From an uncultured Arachnia sp. (GTDB lineage: Bacteria; Actinomycetota; Actinomycetes; Propionibacteriales; Propionibacteriaceae), in NCBI GenBank assembly GCA_947499145.1, contig CANMNB010000008.1, forward strand, positions 124,001 to 188,000: DNA of 64,000 nucleotides. Direction: 5' to 3'. The position numbers and the translations under genes are program-made. Below, piece by piece: positions 56,805 to 64,000 of the stretch. The notes beneath the pieces are model-generated. The model saw only the letters and a program-made list of their open reading frames with translations, was not told where the DNA came from and did no database searches. How positions within the stretch are numbered: position 1 is the first letter of the stretch; every line of letters starts with the position of its first letter.

Positions 56805-57752
56805 ATGTCATCGACGGCGACACCCTCGCTGCAACGCAGTCCGAAGCGTTTCGGGGACTCCCTCTTCCGGGGACTCTCCACCGGGTCCGGCATCACGATC
56901 CTCGTGATCCTCGCGGCCGTGGCCACGTTCCTCGCGGGCCTCTCCATCCCCGCGTTCCTCGCCGACCCCGAGACGGTGCAGTTCGGCAAGGGTGAGAGCT
57001 TCTGGGCCTACGTCGCTCCCTACGCCTTCGGCACGCTCTGGTCGTCCGTGCTGGCGATGGCCCTGGCGGTCCCCGTCGCCATCGGGATCGCCCTGTACCT
57101 CACCCATTACGCCCCGAAGCGCGTGGCCGCCACTTTCGGCTACATCATCGACCTGCTCGCGGCCGTCCCGTCGGTCGTCTTCGGCCTGTGGGGCATCGCG
57201 GTCCTGGCGCCCGCGCTGCGGCCCCTGTTCGTGTGGTTGGAACAGAACCTGGGTTTCATCCCCCTGTTCTCGGGGCCGGTCTCCGGCACGGGGCGGACCA
57301 TCCTGACCGCCGCGCTCGTGCTGGCGGTCATGGTCCTGCCCATCATCACCGCGATTTCGCGCGAAGTCTTTCTCCAGACCCCCCGCCTCCACCAGGAGGC
57401 CTCCCTCGCGCTGGGAGCAACCCGCTGGGAGATGATCCGCCAGGCGGTCCTGCCCTTCGGCACCCCGGGCATCATCTCCGCCTGCATGCTGGGCCTCGGC
57501 CGAGCCCTCGGGGAGACGATGGCCGTTGCCATGGTGCTCTCGGGCCGTGACGTCATCACCTTCGACCTCCTGACCAGCGAAAACCCCAACACCATCGCCG
57601 CCAACATCGCCCAGTCCTTCCCGGAGGCCCACGACATCGGCCGGAACCAGCTGATCGCCACCGGCCTGGTGCTGTTCGTGATCACGCTCGCCGTCAACAT
57701 GGCCGCCCGGTCGGTCGTGGCCCGCCGCAAGGAATTCTCGGGAGCCAACTGA
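56805..57752 (+). CDS. pstC: phosphate ABC transporter permease PstC
   Basis: A 315-residue inner-membrane subunit with six main helices. FLAGLSIPAF, PVAIGIALYLTHYAPKRVA and the EAA loop HQEASLALGATRWEMIRQAVLPFGTPGI mark it as PstC. The upstream frame is open, but ATG 56805 is preceded by GGAG and begins a family-like N-terminus (SSTATPSLQRSPKRFGD). It forms the channel with PstA. Its TGA overlaps the pstA ATG by one base. Confidence 0.94.
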   Translation: MSSTATPSLQRSPKRFGDSLFRGLSTGSGITILVILAAVATFLAGLSIPAFLADPETVQFGKGESFWAYVAPYAFGTLWSSVLAMALAVPVAIGIALYLTHYAPKRVAATFGYIIDLLAAVPSVVFGLWGIAVLAPALRPLFVWLEQNLGFIPLFSGPVSGTGRTILTAALVLAVMVLPIITAISREVFLQTPRLHQEASLALGATRWEMIRQAVLPFGTPGIISACMLGLGRALGETMAVAMVLSGRDVITFDLLTSENPNTIAANIAQSFPEAHDIGRNQLIATGLVLFVITLAVNMAARSVVARRKEFSGAN

Positions 57753-58828
57753 TGCCTGCCACCACCACCGCCCCCGTCGTCACCCCCCGTAGCGAGCTCA
57801 CGGCCGGGCAGCTGCCCCGGTTCACCGGGGCCGCCACCCTGCTGGTCTCCCTCGTCGTCGCCGCCGGCGTCCTGTCGCTCTTCGGCCTGGCCGGCATCGC
57901 GAGCGTCACCATCGTCGGCGCCCTGCTCTTCCTGGTGGCCATCTTCGCGCTGTCCTCCGGGGTCGAGGGGGTCCGCAAGGCGAAGGACCGCCTGGCCCGC
58001 TACATCGTCACCGGGTTCTTCCTGGTGGCGCTCACCCCGCTGGTCTCACTGGCCTGGGGCACCGTCGCCAACGGCATCGCCCGCTTCGATGGCCAGTTCC
58101 TGACGTGGTCGATGCGCAACATCCTCGGCGAGGGCGGCGGCGCCGTCCACGCCATCTGGGGCACCCTCATCGTCACCGGAATCGCCACCCTCATCTCGGT
58201 GCCCATCGGGCTGATGACGGCCATCTACCTGGTGGAGTACGGCTCCGCCAGCAGACTGGGCAGTGGGATCCGCTTCTTCGTCGACGTCATGACCGGCATC
58301 CCCTCCATCGTCGCCGGCCTCTTCGCCTACACGATGTTCAGCCTCGTCTTCGGGGCCGGCACCAAGAGTGGTCTGTCCGGCGCCGTTGCCCTCTCGGTCC
58401 TGATGATCCCCACCGTCGTGCGCTCCACCGAGGAGATGCTGCGGATCGTTCCCAACGAGCTCCGCGAGGCCTCCTACGCCCTGGGCGTGCCGAAGTGGCG
58501 AACGATCGTCCGCGTGGTGCTCCCCACGTCGATCGCGGGCATCATCACCGGCGTCGTGCTCGCGATCGCGCGGGTCATCGGGGAGACGGCGCCCCTGCTG
58601 GTCACCGCCTCCATCACGGCGTCGATGAACCTCAACCCGTTCTCCGACCCCATGGCCACGCTCCCGGTGTTCGTCTACAACCAGTACATGTACGCCCCCG
58701 GCATCGACACCGCAGCGTTCCACGAACGCGCTTGGGCGGGCGCACTCACCCTGATCATCATCGTGATGAGCCTCAACCTCATCGGCCGCCTCATCGCATG
58801 GAAGTTCGCGCCCAAGCCGGGCCGCTGA
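57752..58828 (+). CDS. pstA: phosphate ABC transporter permease PstA
   Basis: A 358-residue permease. After an N-terminal two-helix segment (about 25-65) the usual six helices follow, with [25 protein letters not shown] and the EAA loop [27 protein letters not shown]. The N-terminal extension makes it longer than the common 280-300 residues, as in other actinobacteria. It starts on the TGATG overlap with pstC, and pstB follows after 20 nt. Confidence 0.94.
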   Translation: MPATTTAPVVTPRSELTAGQLPRFTGAATLLVSLVVAAGVLSLFGLAGIASVTIVGALLFLVAIFALSSGVEGVRKAKDRLARYIVTGFFLVALTPLVSLAWGTVANGIARFDGQFLTWSMRNILGEGGGAVHAIWGTLIVTGIATLISVPIGLMTAIYLVEYGSASRLGSGIRFFVDVMTGIPSIVAGLFAYTMFSLVFGAGTKSGLSGAVALSVLMIPTVVRSTEEMLRIVPNELREASYALGVPKWRTIVRVVLPTSIAGIITGVVLAIARVIGETAPLLVTASITASMNLNPFSDPMATLPVFVYNQYMYAPGIDTAAFHERAWAGALTLIIIVMSLNLIGRLIAWKFAPKPGR

Positions 58829-58848
58829 CCAGAAGGAAGCACACACCC

Positions 58849-59628
58849 GTGTCCAAGCGCATCGACATCGAGAACCTGAACATCTACTACGGCAAGTTCC
58901 ACGCGGTCAAGGACGTCAACATGACCATCCAGCCGCGGGCCGTGACGGCGTTCATCGGGTCCTCCGGCTGCGGCAAGTCCACCGTGCTGCGGTCCATCAA
59001 CCGCATGCACGAGGTGATCGACGGCGCTTACACCACTGGCAAGATGATGCTCGACGACGTCGACCTCTACGGTCCCGACGTGGACCCGGTCCGCGTCCGC
59101 CGGCAGATCGGCATGGTCTTCCAGCGTCCCAACCCGTTCCCGACGATGTCCATCCGCGACAACGTCCTCGCCGGCGTCAAGCTCAACAGCGGACGCATGT
59201 CGAAGAGCGAATCGGAGGACCTCGTGGAGAAATCGCTCCGCGGGGCCAACCTCTGGAAAGAGGTCAAGGACCGGCTGGACCGTCCCGGCGCCGGCCTCTC
59301 CGGCGGCCAGCAGCAGCGGCTCTGCATCGCCCGCGCCATCGCCGTCTCCCCCGACGTCCTGCTGATGGACGAGCCCTGCTCGGCGCTCGACCCGATCTCC
59401 ACACTTGCGATCGAGGACCTCATCCACGAACTCAAGGAGGAGTACACCGTCGTCATCGTCACCCACAACATGCAGCAGGCCGCGCGGGTGTCGGACCAGA
59501 CCGCGTTCTTCAACCTCAAGGAGCACGGCAAGCCCGGCGAACTCATCGAGTTCGGCCCCACGGAGAAGATCTTCCACAACCCGGACCAGAAGGCCACCGA
59601 GGACTACATCACCGGTCGCTTCGGCTGA
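58849..59628 (+). CDS. pstB: phosphate ABC transporter ATPase PstB
   Basis: A 259-residue ATPase powering phosphate import. Walker [11 protein letters not shown]-loop VFQRPNPFP, signature LSGGQQQR, Walker [14 protein letters not shown] and the switch THNMQQA are present, and the end EDYITGRFG is typical of PstB. The start is GTG 58849 with AAGGAAG upstream; the longer open frame is antisense noise over pstA. No phoU gene follows within the window. Confidence 0.96.
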   Translation: MSKRIDIENLNIYYGKFHAVKDVNMTIQPRAVTAFIGSSGCGKSTVLRSINRMHEVIDGAYTTGKMMLDDVDLYGPDVDPVRVRRQIGMVFQRPNPFPTMSIRDNVLAGVKLNSGRMSKSESEDLVEKSLRGANLWKEVKDRLDRPGAGLSGGQQQRLCIARAIAVSPDVLLMDEPCSALDPISTLAIEDLIHELKEEYTVVIVTHNMQQAARVSDQTAFFNLKEHGKPGELIEFGPTEKIFHNPDQKATEDYITGRFG

Positions 59629-59636
59629 GCAACGCC

Positions 59637-59642
59637 TACGAT
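59637..59642 (+). promoter_or_regulatory. -10 hexamer TACGAT of a probable leaderless start
   Basis: TACGAT lies 8 nt after the pstB stop and is followed after 6 nt by ATG 59649, so the next gene likely has its own promoter. Confidence 0.45.
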
Positions 59643-59648
59643 GGCGCC

Positions 59649-60542
59649 ATGGAGCACCACCTGACCCGGCCCCCGGCCTGCGCCGTCGGCTGGCAGGCCT
59701 CCGGTCTCAGCGCCTGGGGATCGGCTCCGCAGGCGTCGCTCTGGGTCTGCCTGGAACACCCCGGCCCCTGGGGACGCAAGGCCGCCACCCAGACCCGCGG
59801 GCTGGACCCCGCCGTCGGCGAGGCCCTGGATGCCCTGACGGCTGCCATGGGCGGCAAGTTCGTCCTGATCCGGCAGGCCGTGCGCAACCAGCCCGACGGG
59901 GAGCCCCTCACCGTTCTCGTCGCCGGGGGCCTCGCCACCGGCGGCTGGCTGCGTCGCTTCACGGTGTGCTCACCCCAGGAACTCCTCGACTGGCTGCGAG
60001 GCTGGGACGGCCGTCCCTGGGACGGTGAGGACGCCGACCCGGCGCTGCTCGTGTGCACCAACGCGAAGCGTGACCAGTGCTGCTCGCGGTTCGCGCGGCC
60101 GGTCCTCGATGCGCTGGACGACCTCCCCCGCGAGCAGCTGTGGGAGTCCTCCCACCTCGGCGGTCACCGGTTCGCCGCCACGGCACTCGTGCTCCCCACC
60201 GGGCAGGCCATGGCCGGCCTCGACGAGCCGGCCGCCCGGGAGGCGCTGGAGCTGGCGGCCGGGCGCGAGCTCTGGCCGGGCGGGCGCCGTCGCGACCGGG
60301 GGCGCTCCTGCCTGACCCCCGAGCGGCAGGCAGCAGAGGCGTGGGCCCTCGAGGAGTGGGGTCCGCTGTCAGCCGCGACGCTGGTGAGCGAGGAACTCCA
60401 GCCGGGCCGCATCCGGGTCCGCACGCCGGACAGGGAGGTCCTGGTGGAGGTGGGTCAGCGCACCACGACGTACCATTCGCGGCTGAGCTGCGACAAGGAG
60501 CCTGAGCCCCTCACCGAGTGGCAGGTCACGCCCCTGACCTGA
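59649..60542 (+). CDS. sucrase/ferredoxin-like family protein
   Basis: A 297-residue protein of the Suc_Fer-like family, thioredoxin-fold [2Fe-2S] proteins. The cluster-binding segment is CTNAKRDQCCSRFARP near residues 137-152, and SSHLGGHRFAATALVLP follows, both diagnostic. An early ACAVGW supplies another Cys. The physiological role of the family is uncertain; electron transfer or iron-sulfur sensing is likely. Its stop codon TGA is part of the left arm of a hairpin that reaches the stop codon of the convergent gene. Confidence 0.85.
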   Translation: MEHHLTRPPACAVGWQASGLSAWGSAPQASLWVCLEHPGPWGRKAATQTRGLDPAVGEALDALTAAMGGKFVLIRQAVRNQPDGEPLTVLVAGGLATGGWLRRFTVCSPQELLDWLRGWDGRPWDGEDADPALLVCTNAKRDQCCSRFARPVLDALDDLPREQLWESSHLGGHRFAATALVLPTGQAMAGLDEPAAREALELAAGRELWPGGRRRDRGRSCLTPERQAAEAWALEEWGPLSAATLVSEELQPGRIRVRTPDREVLVEVGQRTTTYHSRLSCDKEPEPLTEWQVTPLT

Positions 60543-60584
60543 GTGTCACTTTCGTGCTGGTGTACCAGCATAAAAGTGACACTC
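60541..60584. terminator. bidirectional terminator hairpin (family B, copy 2)
   Basis: Arms 60541-60560 and 60565-60584 pair at 18 of 20 positions around a TGTA loop. The stem begins within the stop codon of the plus-strand gene (60540-60542) and ends within that of the minus-strand gene (60583-60585). A short A/T run lies in the stem near each end. Confidence 0.8.
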
Positions 60585-61089
60585 AGAGGGTCCCTTCGGC
60601 GGGATCATGTGGCTCCCCGGTCCCGTCCTCGACGGCGTGGCGCCGGAAGCGGCCGTAACTGTAGGCGATCAGCGCCAGCGCGAAGGCGCCGGAGGCGATG
60701 AGGACCACGCCGGTGAGCCACTCCCCCGCCAGCCACAGCCGCCTGTCCAGGGGCCACCAGTCGGGCACCGGGAGACCGATCCCCCACACGATGCCGATGG
60801 CGACGAGGCCCAGAGCTCCCAACGTGCTGCCGATGATCCGGGGCCACGTCTGCACCCCTCGCTTGGCGAGCTGGTAGGCCCGCACGCGCACCGGTGTCAG
60901 GAGCCTCTCCGCCCAGGTGTAGCGGGTGGCGAGCAGCGCGAGTCCGGCCACGATGGTCAGCAGCCCGGGGCCGGGCAGTACCAGGGCAGCGATGCCGAGC
61001 GCCACGAGGGTCCAGCCGGCCACCTCGGCCGCGCGTCTCACCAGCCAGGAACCCTGCGACTTCTGGCCGTTGTTCGGCTGCTCAGTCAT
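60583..61089 (-). CDS. PGPGW-type (TIGR02611-like) membrane protein
   Basis: A 168-residue protein with four hydrophobic segments. The first pair holds VLPGPGLLTIVAGLALLATRYTWAERLL, the PGPGW-family hallmark found in actinobacterial membrane proteins of unknown function. Two more helices lie at about 90-108 and 125-150, and the C-terminus is hydrophilic. ATG 61089 overlaps the end of the GH3-like gene by 8 nt; an ATG four codons upstream (61101) is also possible. Function unknown. Confidence 0.8.
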   Translation of the reverse strand: MTEQPNNGQKSQGSWLVRRAAEVAGWTLVALGIAALVLPGPGLLTIVAGLALLATRYTWAERLLTPVRVRAYQLAKRGVQTWPRIIGSTLGALGLVAIGIVWGIGLPVPDWWPLDRRLWLAGEWLTGVVLIASGAFALALIAYSYGRFRRHAVEDGTGEPHDPAEGTL

Positions 61090-62341
61090 CCTGGGCGCCA
61101 TTGTCACACCCCAGTAGACCAGCGGACGCCTTGAGCGCCAGGACCCGGGCCGCCGACTCCCGGACACGCTGGGTGAAGGCGGGGTCCTCGGACGCCCGGT
61201 CCAGGGTGGCCTGCACCATGGGACCCATGATCGCCGGGTCCGCGTTGATGACCAGGTCACCACCTGCTTCGATGAACCGGACCCCTCGCTCCGCGGGCGG
61301 CACGTGCGCCACCGCGGCGGCGGCACCCAGGTCGTCCGCGATGGCCACCCGGTCGTAACCCAGCTGCTCGCGGAGGATGTCGGTGACCACCGTGGAGGAG
61401 AAGACACCCTCGTTGTCCGGGTCCAGGCGGGTGAAGATCGCCGAGGAGACCATCACGGAGCTGGCGCCCGCGTCGATCCCGGCGACGAAGGATGCCCAAT
61501 CCGCGTCACCGGGGACCACGGCGTCGTCGACGGCCACGTCGAAGTCCGTGTTGGCCGTCACCTGCCCCAAGCCGGGGAAGTGCTTCAGGGACGTGGCCAC
61601 TCCGGCGTCGGACATGCCGGCGACGAAGGCCGCGACCGATTCCGCCGCGGCGCTGACGTCAGTGCCATAGTTGCGCCGCAGCGCGCCGATGGGGGCGTTC
61701 GACTCCTGCTTCTCCGGCGGTACGACGTCGGCGACCGGAGCGAGGTTCATGTGGACGCCGACGTCGGCCAGCTCGTCGCCCCACCCCCGGGCCGCCTCGC
61801 GCAGCTCCTCGGGAGCCAACCGCGCCTGCTCGGTGGCTGGGGGGATGGCCGAGAAGCCGGGGCCCTGCAACCGCTGGACGGTCCCGCCCTCCTGGTCCAC
61901 GGCCACCAGGATCGGGAGGCCATCCGGGGACAGCGCAGCCACGTCGCGGGTCACCTGCGAGATGGCGTCGGCTCCCGCGGTGGAGTTCCTCAGCAGGACC
62001 ACAGAGCCCACGAGGTTCGAACTGATGGCCTCGGCCGTCGCCTCGTCCAGACCGGAGGTACTGACGCCCACCATGTAGAGCTGACCGACCGCCTCCTCGA
62101 GGCTCAGGTCGGCGCCGACGTCCACGCACGAGGCAACGGGGGTCGAGGCCGACGTCGTGGTCGTGGGGCTGGGGTCCGTCGCCACGCTGGGGATCGTGCT
62201 GGGGGACGGTGCAGCACTCCCAGCTGGGCTCGACGCCCCCGTCGGTGTCCCCGGCGGGGTGAACGCCTGCGGCGCCGGGGCGCACGCGGTCATCGCGCAG
62301 GCCATCAGGGTGAGCGGGACCAGGTGAAGGGGGCGCCGCAT
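61082..62341 (-). CDS. GH3/NagZ-like lipoprotein
   Basis: A 419-residue exported lipoprotein: signal peptide with two candidate lipid cysteines (C15 or C20), a long Pro/Thr/Ser linker to about residue 70, then a GH3 N-terminal barrel (LSLEEAVGQLYMVGV, VDQEGGTVQRL, HMNLAPVADV, SLKHFPGLG, IADDLGAAAA). In hydrolytic NagZ the loop reads KHFPGHG followed by DSH; here it is KHFPGLGQ and NTD, so the acid/base His is missing although the nucleophile Asp remains. It may act on peptidoglycan or other glycans by a modified mechanism, or only bind. Its ATG overlaps the mtr stop by one base. Confidence 0.85.
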   Translation of the reverse strand: MRRPLHLVPLTLMACAMTACAPAPQAFTPPGTPTGASSPAGSAAPSPSTIPSVATDPSPTTTTSASTPVASCVDVGADLSLEEAVGQLYMVGVSTSGLDEATAEAISSNLVGSVVLLRNSTAGADAISQVTRDVAALSPDGLPILVAVDQEGGTVQRLQGPGFSAIPPATEQARLAPEELREAARGWGDELADVGVHMNLAPVADVVPPEKQESNAPIGALRRNYGTDVSAAAESVAAFVAGMSDAGVATSLKHFPGLGQVTANTDFDVAVDDAVVPGDADWASFVAGIDAGASSVMVSSAIFTRLDPDNEGVFSSTVVTDILREQLGYDRVAIADDLGAAAAVAHVPPAERGVRFIEAGGDLVINADPAIMGPMVQATLDRASEDPAFTQRVRESAARVLALKASAGLLGCDNGAQDD

Positions 62342-63774
62342 CAGTGGTCGTCGTTCGCGGTCTTGAGGTCCTCCAGTTGCCCCGGAACGTGCGCGGCGAG
62401 GAGGCCCAGCAGGGCGTTCTCCACCACTTCTGGAAGAGCAGGGTGGATCCAGTACTGGCCGCGCGCCATGTCCGGGACCGCCAGCCCGAAGCTCATGGCC
62501 TGGATGAGTGGCTGGATGAGCGACGACGCCTGGGGACCCATCACGTGGGCGCCCAGCAGGCGCCAGTTCCGGGGGTCCGCCAGGAGTTTCACGAAGTGGC
62601 CCTGGTCCTCCATCGCCCATCCGTAGGCGACGTCGGCGTAGCGCTGGCGCGCCACGACGTAGGGCGTCCCCCACGTGCGCAGCTGTTGCTCGGTGGCCCC
62701 GACGGAGGCGATCTGCGGATCGGAGAAGACCGCGTGGGGCACGTAGCGGTGGTCCGTGGACCGCAGCTCGTCGTCGGAGGCGAACAGGTTGTGCTGGAGG
62801 GTGCGCATCTCGGCGTTTGCGACGTGCTTGAGGAGGTGGTCGGAGGACACGTCGCCCATCGCCCAGATGTGCGGCACGGTCGTGCGCTGGGTGGCGTCGA
62901 CCCGGATCTGGCCGCCGGACTTCATTTCGACGCCGGCGGCCGCGAGGTTGAGGGTCTCCGAGTTGCGCACCCGGCCCGTGGCGACGAGCACCGCGTCGGC
63001 GAAGTAGAGGTACTCCACCTTGTTGCGGTCGTGGGCCACCACCTGGATGTCGTCGGCCGGGCCACGCTCCAGACCCGTGACCTCCTGGTTGAGGCGGAGC
63101 CGGACCTTGGTGCCGAGCAATTCCGCGAACGCCGCCGAGACCTCGTGGTCCTCGCCGCGCAGCAGGACGTCGGAGCGGTTGATGACCGTGACCTCCGTGC
63201 CCAGGGCCGAGAACACGTGCGCGAACTCCGCGGCGATGTAGCCGCCGCCGACGATGAGAAGGCGCTCGGGCAGGCTGTCCATGCGCATGATGGAGTCCGA
63301 TGTGTGGACCGCATCCCGCAACTCCTCGGGGACGTCGACGTCGAGGGTGCGCGGGCGGGACCCGGTCGCGATGACGATCTGGTCCGCGCTGATCCGGTCG
63401 TCGCCCACCTGGAGGGTGTGCGGGTCGACGAAGCTGGCCTCCGCGGTGAAGACGGTGACGTTGCTGCTGGATGCCCGCCACTCGTAGCCGCCCCGCGAGA
63501 TCGGGTCGATGCGGCCGAAGATCCGATCTCGGATGGCGGGCCAATCCGCCCGCTCGAGGCGGAGGTCCACCCCCAGCCGTCGTGCCTCGGCGGGGCTGGC
63601 GGCGTAGTCGGCGGGCAGCACGAACATCTTCGTGGGAATGCAGCCGCGATTGAGGCAGGTACCGCCGAACGTCTCGTCGCGCTCGATCAGCGCTACCTGC
63701 TTGTCCAGGAACCGCTCGTCGATCAGCGAGTTGCCGGTGCCGGAGCCGATGACGGCCACGTCGAAATGCTGCAT
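62341..63774 (-). CDS. mtr: mycothione reductase
   Basis: A 477-residue flavin disulfide reductase. FAD motif VAVIGSGTGNS, redox pair C40/C45 in GGTCLNRGCIPTK, NADPH motif IVGGGYIAAEFA, FAD block WAMGDVSSDHLLKHVANAE, and the interface HPALPEVVENALLG with the catalytic His. The short TGNSLIDE stretch after the FAD motif distinguishes mycothione reductase from lipoamide dehydrogenase. It regenerates mycothiol, made by the MshD pathway. ATG 63774 with GGGAG upstream is preferred over codons up to 63795. Confidence 0.9.
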   Translation of the reverse strand: MQHFDVAVIGSGTGNSLIDERFLDKQVALIERDETFGGTCLNRGCIPTKMFVLPADYAASPAEARRLGVDLRLERADWPAIRDRIFGRIDPISRGGYEWRASSSNVTVFTAEASFVDPHTLQVGDDRISADQIVIATGSRPRTLDVDVPEELRDAVHTSDSIMRMDSLPERLLIVGGGYIAAEFAHVFSALGTEVTVINRSDVLLRGEDHEVSAAFAELLGTKVRLRLNQEVTGLERGPADDIQVVAHDRNKVEYLYFADAVLVATGRVRNSETLNLAAAGVEMKSGGQIRVDATQRTTVPHIWAMGDVSSDHLLKHVANAEMRTLQHNLFASDDELRSTDHRYVPHAVFSDPQIASVGATEQQLRTWGTPYVVARQRYADVAYGWAMEDQGHFVKLLADPRNWRLLGAHVMGPQASSLIQPLIQAMSFGLAVPDMARGQYWIHPALPEVVENALLGLLAAHVPGQLEDLKTANDDH

Positions 63775-63807
63775 GGCTCCCATCATGTCATGCACTCCGC
63801 ACGGCCC

Positions 63808-63813
63808 TAAGCT
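63808..63813 (+). promoter_or_regulatory. -10 hexamer TAAGCT of a probable leaderless start
   Basis: TAAGCT is followed after 8 nt by ATG 63822. Confidence 0.4.
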
Positions 63814-63821
63814 GGTGAGTC

Positions 63822-64000
63822 ATGAGCACATCCTGGGCAGTTGTCACCGGCGCCTCCGGCGGATTGGGCGAGACCTACGCGCACGAACTGGCCTCACAGG
63901 GCTCCGACGTGGTGCTCGTCGCACGCAGCGAGAACGAACTCCACCGGGTGGCGATCGAGATCGAGCGTGCTCACGGGGTGCGGGCCATGGTGCTCGTGGC
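63822..64000 (+). CDS. short-chain dehydrogenase/reductase, 5' part
   Basis: The first 59 codons of an SDR cut by the window end. STSWAVVTGASGGLGETYAHEL holds the TGxxxGxG NAD(P)-binding motif, and VVLVARSENELHRVA the second strand with the residue region choosing NADP (Arg). The remainder, including the catalytic Tyr-x3-Lys, is outside the window, so substrate class cannot be judged. It is divergent from the mycothione reductase gene. Confidence 0.8.
   Translation, partial: MSTSWAVVTGASGGLGETYAHELASQGSDVVLVARSENELHRVAIEIERAHGVRAMVLV

Overview
The window is a high-GC actinobacterial chromosome segment. Mycothiol genes (mshD, mycothione reductase), a GlnR-type orphan regulator beside mshD and the pst phosphate operon, a DUF3151 gene, a PGPGW-type membrane protein and many starts sitting 6-8 nt after a TANNNT hexamer all point to Actinomycetota. 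The gene content and the dense small intergenic palindromes would suit a member of Propionibacteriaceae, but that placement is an inference. No tRNA, rRNA, insertion sequence, prophage or CRISPR array was seen.

Region 1 (1-8650) is housekeeping and accessory: the end of a siderophore-interacting flavoreductase, a CPBP-type membrane protein whose reading frame carries half of an intergenic repeat, an SDR-TspO fusion, purD, two small unknown proteins, an amino-acid permease, a DUF892 ferritin-like protein and an esterase. The gaps hold several families of palindromic repeats.

Region 2 (8650-34550) is a surface-glycan island. It opens with an unusual structured leader containing a 19-codon ORF, followed by an NAD-synthase-like ATP pyrophosphatase, a TagD-like cytidylyltransferase and a CDP-alcohol phosphotransferase. 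Next come a secreted GH71 alpha-1,3-glucanase, a divergently transcribed 2224-residue modular surface protein (propeller, two LamG, FN3 repeats, three DNRLRE domains, two of them encoded by an apparently identical 498-bp duplication) and a GDPD-like lipoprotein. The rest is a Wzx/Wzy-type exopolysaccharide cluster: WbaP-like initiating transferase, flippase, two hexapeptide acyltransferases, two GT4 glycosyltransferases, Wzy-like polymerase, Wzz/BY-kinase, low-molecular-weight tyrosine phosphatase and the GDP-L-fucose genes gmd and fcl. A good sigma70-type promoter lies in an AT-rich patch before the WbaP gene. Together these genes could build, regulate, decorate and trim a fucose-containing polysaccharide.

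Region 3 (34550-50140) is mostly core metabolism: purA, trxC, a PNPOx-like flavoprotein, a zinc alcohol dehydrogenase, an SDR, the dhaK-dhaL-dhaM dihydroxyacetone kinase operon (DhaM carries a complete enzyme I), DUF3151, typA, an HD-domain protein, a divergent SatD/membrane-protein pair around a small palindrome, tpx, ygfZ-like and nitrobindin genes with a 39-residue membrane protein, and dtd.

Region 4 (50140-64000) is a phosphate and nitrogen block: a membrane-anchored discoidin-like protein divergent from glnR-mshD-ppk-mutT (each pair joined by an ATGA overlap), then a PHO-box-like site and pstSCAB, with a perfect 17-bp hairpin between pstS and pstC. It ends with a sucrase/ferredoxin-like protein, a PGPGW-type protein, a GH3/NagZ-like lipoprotein, mycothione reductase and the start of an SDR.
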